This document shows, one piece after another, positions 26,364 through 34,843 of a stretch of 64,000 bases of DNA. A program made the position numbers and the translations under genes. Numbering within the stretch: the first letter of the stretch is position 1; every line of letters begins with the position of its first letter. The stretch spans positions 372,001 to 436,000 of the forward strand of contig NZ_BNAS01000001.1 in the NCBI RefSeq assembly GCF_014653785.1, written 5' to 3'. The stretch is from Promicromonospora soli (GTDB lineage Bacteria > Actinomycetota > Actinomycetes > Actinomycetales > Cellulomonadaceae). The notes below the pieces were generated by a model. The model made no database searches, was not told the origin of the DNA, and worked only from the letters and a program-made list of their open reading frames with translations.

Positions 26364-27647
26364 TCAGGGCCTACGACCTCTGTCCACGGCCACGGGGAGG
26401 ACGTGGGCCGAGCCCGGGCGGCGGGTTGTCCACGCATGCGGCGGCCCGGGTGCCGTCGGGCGGAAGAAGCATGCGGTGGTCACCAGGGCCAGGGCGAGGG
26501 CGGCGGGTATCGCGTAGGCGATGCGGAAGTGGCCCGTAGCCCCCAGTCCCCCGCTCGCGCCGGCTCCGACGAGCACGCCGACGTAGTTGAAGACGTTGAG
26601 CCGGGCCAGCACCGTCTCGGGGGCGCCGGGTCGCAGCCGGCTGGCGGCGGCGACGCACAGCGGGGTGAGGGCGGCGACTCCGAGGCCCGCGCAGCATGCC
26701 GCGACGACCGCGTACGGCCAGCTCCGGGCCGCTGCCAGGGAGGCCAGGGCGGCGGCCGTGAGCAGGGCGGCGGCGCGGACCACCGCCACCTGCCCCACCC
26801 GGCGCACCATGAGGTCGGCGCCCGCCCTGCCGGTCACCGTGCCCGCCTGGTAGGCCGCGTACGCGAGCGGCGCGGCGGCCAGGGACGCACCGAGCGTCTG
26901 GTGAAGGTAGGCCGTCGACCAGGCCGAGACCGTGGAGTCGACGACGTAGGCGACGAGCAGAACGACACCGAAGGGGACGAGCCGCGACCACACCCGCCGA
27001 CCCTGGATCTCGTCGTCCGGCGCCGGTCGGTCGCTGGATGAGGAGGGCACGGGCGCGAGGGCCTGGGGCCGGACGGTCAGCGCCAGGAGGGCCACGAGTA
27101 CGGCGTGCGCGGTCAGGACGTACTGGACAGGCCAGCCCAGCTGGGAGACGCCCGCCGTCAGCAGCGCGGCTGCCACGCCCGCGGCGCTCCATGCGGCGTA
27201 GAAGGAGGAGAGGATGCTGCGCCCGTAGTGCCGTTCGACGGTGGCCGCGCGGGTATTGACGGACACGTCGATGGCGCCCAGCGCCAGCCCGAAGAGGACG
27301 TAGGCCGCCGAGGCGGCGGCCCGGCCGGGTGCCCACGCCACGGACAGCAGGGTCGCGGCCGCGGTCAACACCGCCGCGCGCATGACGGCGACGGGACCCG
27401 AGCGGCGTACGGCGGCCAGACCCGCGAAGCTGCCAGCGCCCGCGGCCAGCGTCAGGGCGATCGTGAGGGCGGTCATCTCCAGGGACGACAGCCGCAGATG
27501 GTTCGCCACGGCGGGCACAGTGGTGGAAACGGCGGCCACCGCCACGCCCTGGGCGGCGAACACGGTGGCCGTGACCCGACGGGCTCCCGCGAGCGAGCCG
27601 CCGCTCGCGGACCGGGGCGGAGCCGTCGCTCCGACGGATGCGGTCAT
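26364..27647 (-). CDS. MFS transporter
   Basis: This 427-residue protein has about twelve hydrophobic segments in two halves, with a hydrophilic loop between them (PVPSSSSDRPAPDDEIQGRR). It resembles the actinobacterial MFS branch related to fucose-permease-like and efflux transporters; the substrate is not evident. The ATG at 27647 follows AGGG; a longer in-frame reading has a Pro/Arg-rich leader unlikely to be translated. The gene is divergent from a broken MarR-type gene, a layout usual for MarR-controlled exporters, so its control is probably lost or relaxed here. It ends 93 bp from the convergent oxygenase-reductase. Confidence 0.85.
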   Translation of the reverse strand: MTASVGATAPPRSASGGSLAGARRVTATVFAAQGVAVAAVSTTVPAVANHLRLSSLEMTALTIALTLAAGAGSFAGLAAVRRSGPVAVMRAAVLTAAATLLSVAWAPGRAAASAAYVLFGLALGAIDVSVNTRAATVERHYGRSILSSFYAAWSAAGVAAALLTAGVSQLGWPVQYVLTAHAVLVALLALTVRPQALAPVPSSSSDRPAPDDEIQGRRVWSRLVPFGVVLLVAYVVDSTVSAWSTAYLHQTLGASLAAAPLAYAAYQAGTVTGRAGADLMVRRVGQVAVVRAAALLTAAALASLAAARSWPYAVVAACCAGLGVAALTPLCVAAASRLRPGAPETVLARLNVFNYVGVLVGAGASGGLGATGHFRIAYAIPAALALALVTTACFFRPTAPGPPHAWTTRRPGSAHVLPVAVDRGRRP

Positions 27648-27999
27648 GGGAGACCCTCTTCCTGTCACGGACCGTGGACGGGCCGGCGTGCGCGAATTGG
27701 AGCAACCGTAGAACTCCGGACCGACCCGCCGAAGGACACCGACGGCCACACGGGGGACCCTGGCGGCCAGCAGCGGACGGCCCGGGCAACCAGGAGCCAA
27801 CAGCCAATAGCCAAGAGCGAAAGGCCCAGGGTCAGGGACCGAGGGCGCGCGCGGCCGGAACCGGACGGCCGGGGGCCGGGAGCCAACAGCCCGGCAGTCG
27901 GAAAACGGAGGGGCTGGGGGTGACGGGGTGGGTTCGGCGTCGGCCGGGTGGGAGGGGCGGTCTGTGGCGCGCCCGGGCGGTCAGTGGCCCTTGTCAGGA

Positions 28000-28223
28000 C
28001 CGCGCCGATCGTGCGGACGCCCCGACCATGGCGCGCAGCATCGCCCGCCTGGAGAGGGCCGGACTCGTCTGGCGCGCCGTCGCCGACAGACCGCCGTGCC
28101 GTGATCATCGAGGCGACCGAGGCGAGCCTCGCCCTGCGTACGAAGGTCGCCGACGCCTGGGCCGAGCTGGAGCGACTGACGATCGCCTCGCTGAGCGAGA
28201 CGCAGCAGCGCACATGGCCCTGA
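28000..28223 (+). pseudogene. Frameshifted MarR-family regulator remnant
   Basis: One frame reads PTMARSIARLERAGLVWRAVADR, the winged-helix wing of a MarR protein, and the next frame continues RRAVIIEATEASLALRTKVADAWAELERL, the C-terminal helix. The switch occurs near 28089 and the N-terminal half is missing. It is divergent from the MFS gene. A few hundred bases before it (27648-28000) show only GC-rich sequence with no credible gene. Confidence 0.65.
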
Positions 28224-28250
28224 GGATCTGAGGTCCGTATCGTTCGGAGC

Positions 28251-28952
28251 GTGGACGCTGACGTGCGCGCGGCCGTCGTCAAGTCGCACCTGCACGCCCT
28301 GCCGCCCGACGTCCTCGACGGGCTGCTGGCCGGCGCGGTGCGCGCCAAGACACCTGCCGGTTGGGTCACCCACCGGGAAGGCGAGCCCGCTCCGCACCTC
28401 GAGCTGGTTGTCGCCGGCGTCGTACGGGTCTTCGTCACTGCCCCTGACGGGCGCACGATGACCGTCCGCTACTGCAGGCCCGGCGCCCTCCTGGGTGTTG
28501 TGTCACTGTTCGCGGATCGCTTCATCATGCCGGCGACGGTGCAGGCCCTGGTGGACGCCGAACTGCTGAGGATGTCTCCGGCCGTCGCTCGTCAGGCAGT
28601 CGCCAGGGACACCCGCGTCGCTGCGGTCTTTCTCCGCGAGCTCAGCGAGAGGGTCCTGAGCTTCATCGACGAGATCCCTGGCAGCGCCTTCGCAACCGTG
28701 CGGCAGCGGGTGGCCCGGCACCTGCTCGAGCTCGCTGCGCAGCGGGAACCGGGGCGTGACGGCGGAAGCGAGATCGTCGTGACGGTCAGCCAGCACGAGC
28801 TGGCAGACGCGGCGGGGACGGTGCGGGAGGTCGTGGTACGCGTGCTGCGGGAGCTCCGCCAGGAGGGCGTGCTACGGACCGAGCGCGACCGGATCGTGAT
28901 CCTCGACCCGGCCCGGCTCGTCCCTGGGCAGGGATGGAACCCAGGTTCCTGA
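28251..28952 (+). CDS. Crp/Fnr-family transcriptional regulator
   Basis: This 233-residue regulator has an N-terminal cyclic-nucleotide-binding-type beta-roll (THREGEPAPHLELVVAGVVRVF, RYCRPGALLGVVSLFAD) and a C-terminal winged helix (HELADAAGTVREVVVRVLRELRQEGVL). The cNMP phosphate-binding Arg pattern is not clearly kept, and no cysteine cluster of Fnr is seen, so the effector is unknown. It starts with GTG. The downstream flavoprotein gene begins 33 bp later, so the two may be co-transcribed. Confidence 0.88.
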   Translation: MDADVRAAVVKSHLHALPPDVLDGLLAGAVRAKTPAGWVTHREGEPAPHLELVVAGVVRVFVTAPDGRTMTVRYCRPGALLGVVSLFADRFIMPATVQALVDAELLRMSPAVARQAVARDTRVAAVFLRELSERVLSFIDEIPGSAFATVRQRVARHLLELAAQREPGRDGGSEIVVTVSQHELADAAGTVREVVVRVLRELRQEGVLRTERDRIVILDPARLVPGQGWNPGS

Positions 28953-28984
28953 CAGCGGCGGCCCCCGGGGCAACACTCCAAGAC

Positions 28985-30400
28985 ATGACCATCTTGACCA
29001 GGCACGCTAAGCAGGGCTCCCTTGATCCGCTCGCGGTCGACGAGCTCGCGACGTCCCTTCGCGGCGAGCTCACCCGGCCCGGCGAGCCAGGATACGAGCA
29101 ACACCGCAGGGTGTGGAACGGCTCGGTCGACCGGCACCCCGGGCTTGTCGCCCGCTGCGCCGGCGTCGCGGACGTCAGGTCCTCGATCCGGTTCGCCCGG
29201 GAGCATGGGCTGCTGGTTGCCGTACGAGGCGGCGGGCACAGCTTCCCCGGCTACTCGGTCTGTGACGCCGGCATGGTGATCGACCTGTCCCTGATGAAGG
29301 GAATCCGGGTCGACCCCGACGCGCGCACCGCTCGGGTCCAGGCCGGCGTGCTCCTCGGCGAGCTCGACCGGGAGACTCAGGAGTTCGGCCTGGCGGTCAC
29401 CGCCGGCATCGTCACTCACACCGGCGTCGCTGGCCTGACGCTCGGCGGGGGCCTCGGCTGGATCCAGCGCAAGTACGGACTCACGATCGACAACCTGCTG
29501 TCGGTCGACCTCGTCACCGCCGACGGCGAGTTCGTGACCGCCGGGGAAACACACAACACCGACCTCTTCTGGGGCGTCCGCGGAGGCGGTGGCAACTTCG
29601 GGATCGTGACCGAGTTCGAGTTTCGGCTGCATCCGGTCGGACCTGAGGTCTTCGCGGGACCGATCTTCTGGGCGATGGAGGATGCGCCGGAGGTGCTGCG
29701 CTTCTACCGCGACTGGATCGCCGACAGCCCGGACGAGCTCACGACGATCGTCGTGCAGCGGCGGGCTCCGGCGCTTCCGGTCGTACCCGACGAGCTGGTC
29801 GGCCGACACCTGATCGCCGTGGTGGTCTGTCACGCAGGCACCGTGGACGACGGCGAACGGGTCATGCGCCCGCTCACGTCGTTCGGCCGGCCTCTGCTCG
29901 ACCTCTGCGCGCCCAAGCCGTACCTGATCCACCAGTCGATGTTCGACGCCAGCTACCCGCACGGCTGGTGGTACTACGTCCGGGCCTGCGACGTCGCCGA
30001 ACTCACCGACGACGTGATCGACATCATGGTCGAACACGGTCGGCGGATCGTGTCACCGATCACGACCCTCGGTCTGTGGCAGATGGGGGGAGCGGTCGCC
30101 CGCGTCGGCGAGAACGAGACCGCCTTCAACGGACGCGACGCCGGCTTCACGTTCAACATCAACGGGAACAGCTACACGGCGGACGGCTTCGACGCCGAAC
30201 GTGAGTGGGCGCGCGGCTGCTGGTCGGCGCTCGCGCCATACCACTCCGGCGTCTACGTCAACTTCCTGATGGATGAGGGCACGGAACGGGTTCGTCAGGC
30301 ATATGGGCCGGCGAAGTACGACCGGCTCACGGCGCTCAAGCGCCGGTACGACCCCGACAACGTCTTCCGGCTCAACCAGAACATCCCGCCCGCTCCCTGA
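28985..30400 (+). CDS. FAD-linked oxidoreductase (berberine-bridge-enzyme-like)
   Basis: This is a 471-residue FAD-binding protein of the PCMH/BBE type. The covalent-FAD motif is RGGGHSFPGYSV (His), with TLGGGLGWIQRKYGL and GGGGNFGIVTEFEF in the FAD domain, and the C-terminal YDPDNVFRLNQNIPP that is diagnostic for BBE-like oxidases. These enzymes oxidise alcohols, sugars or secondary metabolites with O2. The start at 28985 avoids overlap with the Crp gene. No signal peptide is seen, so it acts in the cytoplasm. Its partner may be the Crp regulator upstream. Substrate unknown. Confidence 0.88.
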   Translation: MTILTRHAKQGSLDPLAVDELATSLRGELTRPGEPGYEQHRRVWNGSVDRHPGLVARCAGVADVRSSIRFAREHGLLVAVRGGGHSFPGYSVCDAGMVIDLSLMKGIRVDPDARTARVQAGVLLGELDRETQEFGLAVTAGIVTHTGVAGLTLGGGLGWIQRKYGLTIDNLLSVDLVTADGEFVTAGETHNTDLFWGVRGGGGNFGIVTEFEFRLHPVGPEVFAGPIFWAMEDAPEVLRFYRDWIADSPDELTTIVVQRRAPALPVVPDELVGRHLIAVVVCHAGTVDDGERVMRPLTSFGRPLLDLCAPKPYLIHQSMFDASYPHGWWYYVRACDVAELTDDVIDIMVEHGRRIVSPITTLGLWQMGGAVARVGENETAFNGRDAGFTFNINGNSYTADGFDAEREWARGCWSALAPYHSGVYVNFLMDEGTERVRQAYGPAKYDRLTALKRRYDPDNVFRLNQNIPPAP

Positions 30401-30409
30401 CGCGCCAGG

Positions 30410-30619
30410 TCACACGTTGATGCGGAACTCCACCACGTCGCCGTCCTTCATCACGTAGTCCTTGCCCTCGATGCGGGCCCCGTACGCGAGGGCGAACGGC
30501 GCGAGCAGCAGCACGAGCCACAGGAACCCGTACCGGCGCCAGGTGCGGCGCGCGACGGGGGCGTTCCAGAAGTGCACGTCCGCCCGGGCGGTGCCGAGGT
30601 CGTACCGGTGGGGGGCCAT
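30410..30619 (-). pseudogene. Chimeric short ORF with a YchF C-terminal tail
   Basis: The last 23 codons (30410-30481) encode EGKDYVMKDGDVVEFRINV, the end of the TGS domain of the GTPase YchF. The preceding 46 codons encode an unrelated positively charged segment and one hydrophobic helix (FLWLVLLLAPFALAYGA). No ribosome site precedes the ATG. It is probably a fusion left by a rearrangement rather than a functional protein; the full YchF gene is not in the window. Confidence 0.6.
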
Positions 30620-30730
30620 GGTTGTCGTGCTGCCAGCATTCGGGTGAGCGGGCCGTCCCACCATGGGGCCTACCGCCGACCGAGGTGGGATGTCCCCCTA
30701 CTCGATGGCGACTGCCGCCTCGGGCACCGC

Positions 30731-31801
30731 TCAGGAGGCCACGGCGCGTTCGTCGACGAGCCCCTGGGCGGCCAGGTCCTGCCAGAGGGCATCGGGAACC
30801 ACGGCCTCGGCGAGCGCGACGTTCGTGTCGACCTGCTCGGCGTCGCGCATCCCGAGCGTCACGTTCACGACGGCGTGGTGCAGCAGCGGGAAGGCCAGCG
30901 CGGCCTCGGCGAGCGCGACGCCGTGGTCTGCGCAGACCGCCTCGATCCGTTCGGACTTGGCGACCAGCGCCTCCGGGCTGCCGCTGTACTCGTAACTCGC
31001 GCCCGGTACCCGGGCCTTGCGGAACAGCAGGCCCGAGTAGAAGACGCCGACGGCGACCACTGCTGCCCCGGCGCGCCGGGCCGGTTCGAGCACGGAGTCG
31101 AGGGCGCCCTGCTCGAGCAGGGTGTGCCGCCCGGCGAGCATGACGACGTCGATCAGCCCGTCGTCCAGCAGGTCGGCGAGCTGGCTGGTGCTGTTGGTTC
31201 CGACGCCGATGGCCTTCACCACCCCCTCGTCGCGGAGCTGCCGCAGCGACTCCAGGCCGGTGCGTGCGGCATCGGGGCGGCACTGGTCGGGGTCGTGGGC
31301 GTAGGCGATGTCGATCCGGTCGACGCCGAGTCGGCTCAGCGAGTCGTCGATCGAGCGGCGGACGCCGTCGGCGCTGAAGTCCCAGACGCGGTGCAGGTCA
31401 CCGGGGACGACGAACCCGTCGTCGTCCAGCTCCGTGGGGTGCGGGTTGGGCTCGATGAGGCGGCCCACCTTGGTCGACAGGACGTACTCGTCCCGGTCGT
31501 AGCGGCGCAGCACGGCGCCCAGCCGGCGTTCCGCCAGGCCCAGCCCGTAGTGGGGAGCGACGTCGAAGGAGCGGATGCCGCGCTCCCAGGCGCGCTCGAC
31601 GGCGCCGCGCGCCTCGTCGTCGCTCGTGGCCCGGAAGAGGTTGCCGATGCTGGCCGCCCCGAACCCGAGCTCGGTCAGGCGCAGGCCGGTGCGGCCGACC
31701 TCGCGCCGGTCGAGCTCGGGCGCCGTCGACTCCGGCACCGCGGATTCAGGCACAGCGGATTCAGGCACTCGGAATCCCGTAGGTGCGTCGTGCGGTGCCA
31801 T
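30731..31801 (-). CDS. Aldo/keto reductase, L-fucose (D-threo-aldose) 1-dehydrogenase-like
   Basis: This is a 356-residue aldo/keto reductase of the D-threo-aldose 1-dehydrogenase type, which oxidises L-fucose and similar aldoses to the 1,5-lactone with NAD(P)+. The sequence has LTELGFGAASIGNLF, SFDVAPHYGLGLAERRLG with the catalytic Asp/Tyr region, LSTKVGRLI, and YAHDPD. The N-terminus carries repeats of VPESA, a 15-bp tandem repeat, which lies in the region overlapping the lactonase gene by 41 bp. A shorter start near 31768 is therefore possible. It is the last gene of the catabolic operon. Confidence 0.85.
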   Translation of the reverse strand: MAPHDAPTGFRVPESAVPESAVPESTAPELDRREVGRTGLRLTELGFGAASIGNLFRATSDDEARGAVERAWERGIRSFDVAPHYGLGLAERRLGAVLRRYDRDEYVLSTKVGRLIEPNPHPTELDDDGFVVPGDLHRVWDFSADGVRRSIDDSLSRLGVDRIDIAYAHDPDQCRPDAARTGLESLRQLRDEGVVKAIGVGTNSTSQLADLLDDGLIDVVMLAGRHTLLEQGALDSVLEPARRAGAAVVAVGVFYSGLLFRKARVPGASYEYSGSPEALVAKSERIEAVCADHGVALAEAALAFPLLHHAVVNVTLGMRDAEQVDTNVALAEAVVPDALWQDLAAQGLVDERAVAS

Positions 31802-32621
31802 GGTCGATCGCTTTCTGTCCTGCCGCGCCGAGCGCGGCGGTGAGCTGCAGATACGTCTCCCACCAGGCGGTGTACCCGCGGGTGAGCCGGACCAGTGGCC
31901 AGTCCGAGCCGAACATCAGCCGGTCCGGTCCGAAGGTCTCCAGCGCGTGGTCGACGGCGGGCCGCAGCGAGGCCGCGGTCCAGCCGAGGTGGTCGGCCTC
32001 CAGCCCGAGGCCCGAGACCTTGGCCACCACGTTGGGGTGCCGGGCGAGATCAGCGAGGTCGGTACGCCACCGTTCGAGCTCCGCGCCTCCCGCCAGCAGC
32101 GGGGGCTTGCCGAGGTGGTCGAGCACGAACGACGCCGCGGGCAGCGCGTCGACCAGCTCGGTCACCACGCGGAGCTGGTGCGCGCGCACCACGAGCTCGA
32201 CCACCAGGCCCGCCTCGGCCACCGCGGTGAGGCCCGCTGTCACGTCCGGCCGCAGCAGCCAGGCGGGGTCCGGCTCGAGATGCGCGAGATGGCGAACGCC
32301 CACGAGCGCCGCTCCCCCGCGCAGTCCGCGCAGGCGCGCGAGCTGCGCCGGCACGTCGCCGAGGAGGTCGACCCAGCCGACCACCGCCTTGACCACCGAT
32401 CCGGTCGCGGCGGCGGCGATCAGGTCCTCCGTCTCGGACAGGGAGTTGTCGGCCTGGACGACCACGGCGTCCACGATCCCGTGCCTGCCGAGCTCGCCGG
32501 CGGCGTCCGACGCGGTGAAGTCGCGGTCGATCTCGCTCATCGACTCGGGGTCGATCCAGGGCTGCGGGTGGCGGTCCAGCTCCCACAGATGCAGGTGGGC
32601 ATCGATGAGGTGGCGCGTCAT
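31761..32621 (-). CDS. Amidohydrolase-family sugar lactonase (L-fuconolactonase-like)
   Basis: This is a 286-residue COG3618-type amidohydrolase. Metal/active-site positions are IDAHLHLWELDRHPQPWI at the N-terminus, HLGKPPL (His in VLDHLGKP), KVSGLG, and the invariant FGSDWPL near the C-terminus. The family includes L-fuconolactonase, L-rhamnonolactonase and 2-pyrone-4,6-dicarboxylate hydrolase. With the dehydrogenase encoded just downstream it should open the lactone product. The ATG at 32621 overlaps the mutarotase stop (ATGA). The longer in-frame upstream reading lies inside the mutarotase. Confidence 0.85.
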   Translation of the reverse strand: MTRHLIDAHLHLWELDRHPQPWIDPESMSEIDRDFTASDAAGELGRHGIVDAVVVQADNSLSETEDLIAAAATGSVVKAVVGWVDLLGDVPAQLARLRGLRGGAALVGVRHLAHLEPDPAWLLRPDVTAGLTAVAEAGLVVELVVRAHQLRVVTELVDALPAASFVLDHLGKPPLLAGGAELERWRTDLADLARHPNVVAKVSGLGLEADHLGWTAASLRPAVDHALETFGPDRLMFGSDWPLVRLTRGYTAWWETYLQLTAALGAAGQKAIDHGTARRTYGIPSA

Positions 32622-32950
32622 GACAGGTGCCAGACCTCCTGCATGTCCCGCCACCGCTCGCCCGGCTTGGCGTCCCGCCCGAATGCCGTCTGGCACGGAT
32701 CGGTGTGCGTCCACCACTCCTGGGTGGTCGGGTCCTGCGCGATCCGCGCCATGTCGGCCTCATGGTCGACGCCCGTGTACTCGTAGTAGGCGAACAGCGT
32801 GTTCTCCAGCACGAAGATCGTGTAGTTGTGCACGTTGCACGCCTGGAGGGTCGCCTCGACCTGCGGCCAGACGGCGGCGTGCAGGCGCAGGTACTCCTCG
32901 CGCTTCTCCGGGACCACGTCGACCACCAGACCGTGCCGCTCGACAGCCAT
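32618..32950 (-). CDS. L-rhamnose/L-fucose mutarotase family protein
   Basis: This is a 110-residue dimeric alpha-beta-barrel protein of the RhaM-like mutarotase family, which interconverts the alpha and beta anomers of 6-deoxyhexoses. Key features are VPEKREEYLRLHAAVWPQV (catalytic His), YTIFVLENTLFAYYEY and TQEWWTHTDPCQ. The length is typical (about 104-114). It lies between the permease and lactonase genes and overlaps the latter by 4 bp, as expected if it supplies the dehydrogenase with the correct anomer. An upstream GTG in the same frame (LTMAV) is possible. Confidence 0.88.
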   Translation of the reverse strand: MAVERHGLVVDVVPEKREEYLRLHAAVWPQVEATLQACNVHNYTIFVLENTLFAYYEYTGVDHEADMARIAQDPTTQEWWTHTDPCQTAFGRDAKPGERWRDMQEVWHLS

Positions 32951-32958
32951 CGTCAAGG

Positions 32959-33900
32959 TCACTCCTTCGTCCCGCCGGCGGTCATGCCCGCCACCAGGAA
33001 TCGTTGTGAGAACAGGAAGATCAGCAGCACCGGGGCCACCGACAGCACGGTAGCCAGTGCGAGCACGGGCAACTCGATCGTCGTCACGCCGGCAGCCGTG
33101 GGATTGAACTGCGGGACGTTCGCCAGCATCTCGGCCAGCCCGACCTGGATGGGCGCCTTCGGCCCGGGTGCCACCAGGAACGGGAGGAAGTAGTTGTTCC
33201 AGTTCGCCACGAAGCTGAAGAACCCGACGAGCGCCACCACCGGCTTGGCGAGCGGGAGCGCTATCCGGGTGAACACCGCCATCTCCCCGCAGCCGTCGAT
33301 CCGGGCGGCAGCCAGGAGGTCCGCCGGAATGCTGGAGGAGAAGTAGATGTAGGTCAGGTACACGCCGAACGGGAAGAACGAGAACGGCAGGATCACCGAC
33401 GCCGCGGTGCCCACGAGCTGCAGCGCCGAGAGCTCGAGGAAGATCGGCAGCACGAGCGCCGTGTTCGGGATGAGCATGACCACGAGGGTCGTGGTCAGCA
33501 GCACCTTGCGGCCCCGGAACGTGCCGAGCGCCATCGCGTAGCCGGCCGGGATGCTCGTCACCAGCGTCAGGACGAGCGCGACGCCGGAGTACAGGCCCGC
33601 GTTCCCCAGCCACTGGAACACGATGCCGTCCTGGAAGCTCACGAGCGCGTCCCAGTTCGCGGCCAGGTCGCCGAACGTCCCGGGCGCGAAAGGCGCGGTG
33701 GTGAGGAGATCGCGGGGCGACTTCGCCGTGGCGTTCAGGAGCCAGAGGATCGGCACCGCGAAGAACAGGGCGAAGAATGTCAGCACCACTGCGATGAAGG
33801 CGCGTCCCAGCCACGAGCGGGGGTCGGTCTCGGCCCCTCGTCGACCCCGAGGGCCGGAACCTGTGGTCAGGGCAGCGGAGCCCAGGTCAGTCGCGCTCAA
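32959..33900 (-). CDS. Carbohydrate ABC transporter permease (MalG-type)
   Basis: This is a 313-residue CUT1 inner-membrane permease with about six hydrophobic segments. The EAA-type loop that contacts the ATPase is seen in LLAAARIDGCGEMAVFTRIALPLAKP, and the protein ends in the usual QRFLVAGMTAGGTKE. The start is a TTG and the gene overlaps the upstream permease by 14 bp. It is one of two permeases of an importer encoded with its binding protein and the mutarotase, so a 6-deoxyhexose or a short oligosaccharide is the likely load. No ATPase gene is near; a shared MsiK-like ATPase is probable. Confidence 0.9.
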   Translation of the reverse strand: MSATDLGSAALTTGSGPRGRRGAETDPRSWLGRAFIAVVLTFFALFFAVPILWLLNATAKSPRDLLTTAPFAPGTFGDLAANWDALVSFQDGIVFQWLGNAGLYSGVALVLTLVTSIPAGYAMALGTFRGRKVLLTTTLVVMLIPNTALVLPIFLELSALQLVGTAASVILPFSFFPFGVYLTYIYFSSSIPADLLAAARIDGCGEMAVFTRIALPLAKPVVALVGFFSFVANWNNYFLPFLVAPGPKAPIQVGLAEMLANVPQFNPTAAGVTTIELPVLALATVLSVAPVLLIFLFSQRFLVAGMTAGGTKE

Positions 33901-34843
33901 AGAGTCCTCCCTTGATGACGAAGAACATGCTCAGGCCGAGGGAGACCACGAGCAGGAGGATCGCGATCGCGGCCGACCCGTTGTGATCGGTCTGCTTGAA
34001 CGCGTAGAGGTAGGCGAGCTGGTTGAGCGAGTAGTCCACGGGGACCACCCCCTTGCTGGCCTGGGACAGGATGCGCGGCTCGACGAAGAGCTGGGTGCCG
34101 GCGGCCAGGGACATGACGGCCATGTACGAGATCCACTTGCGCATCATCGGAAGCTGGATGCTGAGCGCGGTCCGCAGCCGACCGGCGCCGTCGATCTTCG
34201 CCGCCTCCATGACCTCGCCGGGCACGTTGTTCAGCGCCCCGTAGAGGACGACGATCCAGCCACCGGCTCCCGTCCAGAACGCGATGATCGCGAAGATCAC
34301 CGGCAGGTTCGCGGGCGAGACGGTCTGCACGAACGTCTGCATGCCCATCGCGTGCAGCACCCAGGAGACCGGGCTGACCGTCGGGTCGAGGACGAAGAGC
34401 CAGAGCATCACGCTGGACGCACCCGCCAACGCACCCGGGATGTAGTAGACGAACCGGAGCCCGGTGCTCAGCCCGCGGCTGGCGAGCCCGTGGACGAGCA
34501 GGGACAGCACGACGACGAAGAGCACCAGCCCGGCCAGCCAGAACAGGACGAACAACGCCACGTGCAGCACGGCCGGCCCGAACCGGAAGTCCTGAATCAC
34601 CTGGACGAAGTTGTCGAACCCGACGAACTGCCCCTCCTTGGTCAGGGACAGGTACGCCGCATAGAGCGTGGGGGCCAGGCCGAACGTGAACAGGAGCACC
34701 GTGTAGCCGGAGACGAAGAGGTACGACATCCGGCCGCGGCTCCGCTCGATGCTGCCGTGCCGGGCCGTCCGGGTGCCCGGTGCCCGCAGCGACGCCGCTC
34801 CCGGAACGGGAGCGGCGCCGGACTGCTGTGCCGTCGCCATCAC
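33887..34843 (-). CDS. Carbohydrate ABC transporter permease (MalF-type)
   Basis: This is a 318-residue CUT1 permease with about six hydrophobic segments, starting after a basic RSRGRMSYLFVSGYTVLLFTF segment. The EAA motif is VMEAAKIDGAGRLRTALSIQLPMMRKW. It begins at a GTG that overlaps the stop of the binding-protein gene (GTGA), or at the ATG one codon on. It forms the heterodimeric channel with the MalG-type permease encoded downstream. Confidence 0.9.
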   Translation of the reverse strand: MMATAQQSGAAPVPGAASLRAPGTRTARHGSIERSRGRMSYLFVSGYTVLLFTFGLAPTLYAAYLSLTKEGQFVGFDNFVQVIQDFRFGPAVLHVALFVLFWLAGLVLFVVVLSLLVHGLASRGLSTGLRFVYYIPGALAGASSVMLWLFVLDPTVSPVSWVLHAMGMQTFVQTVSPANLPVIFAIIAFWTGAGGWIVVLYGALNNVPGEVMEAAKIDGAGRLRTALSIQLPMMRKWISYMAVMSLAAGTQLFVEPRILSQASKGVVPVDYSLNQLAYLYAFKQTDHNGSAAIAILLLVVSLGLSMFFVIKGGLFERD

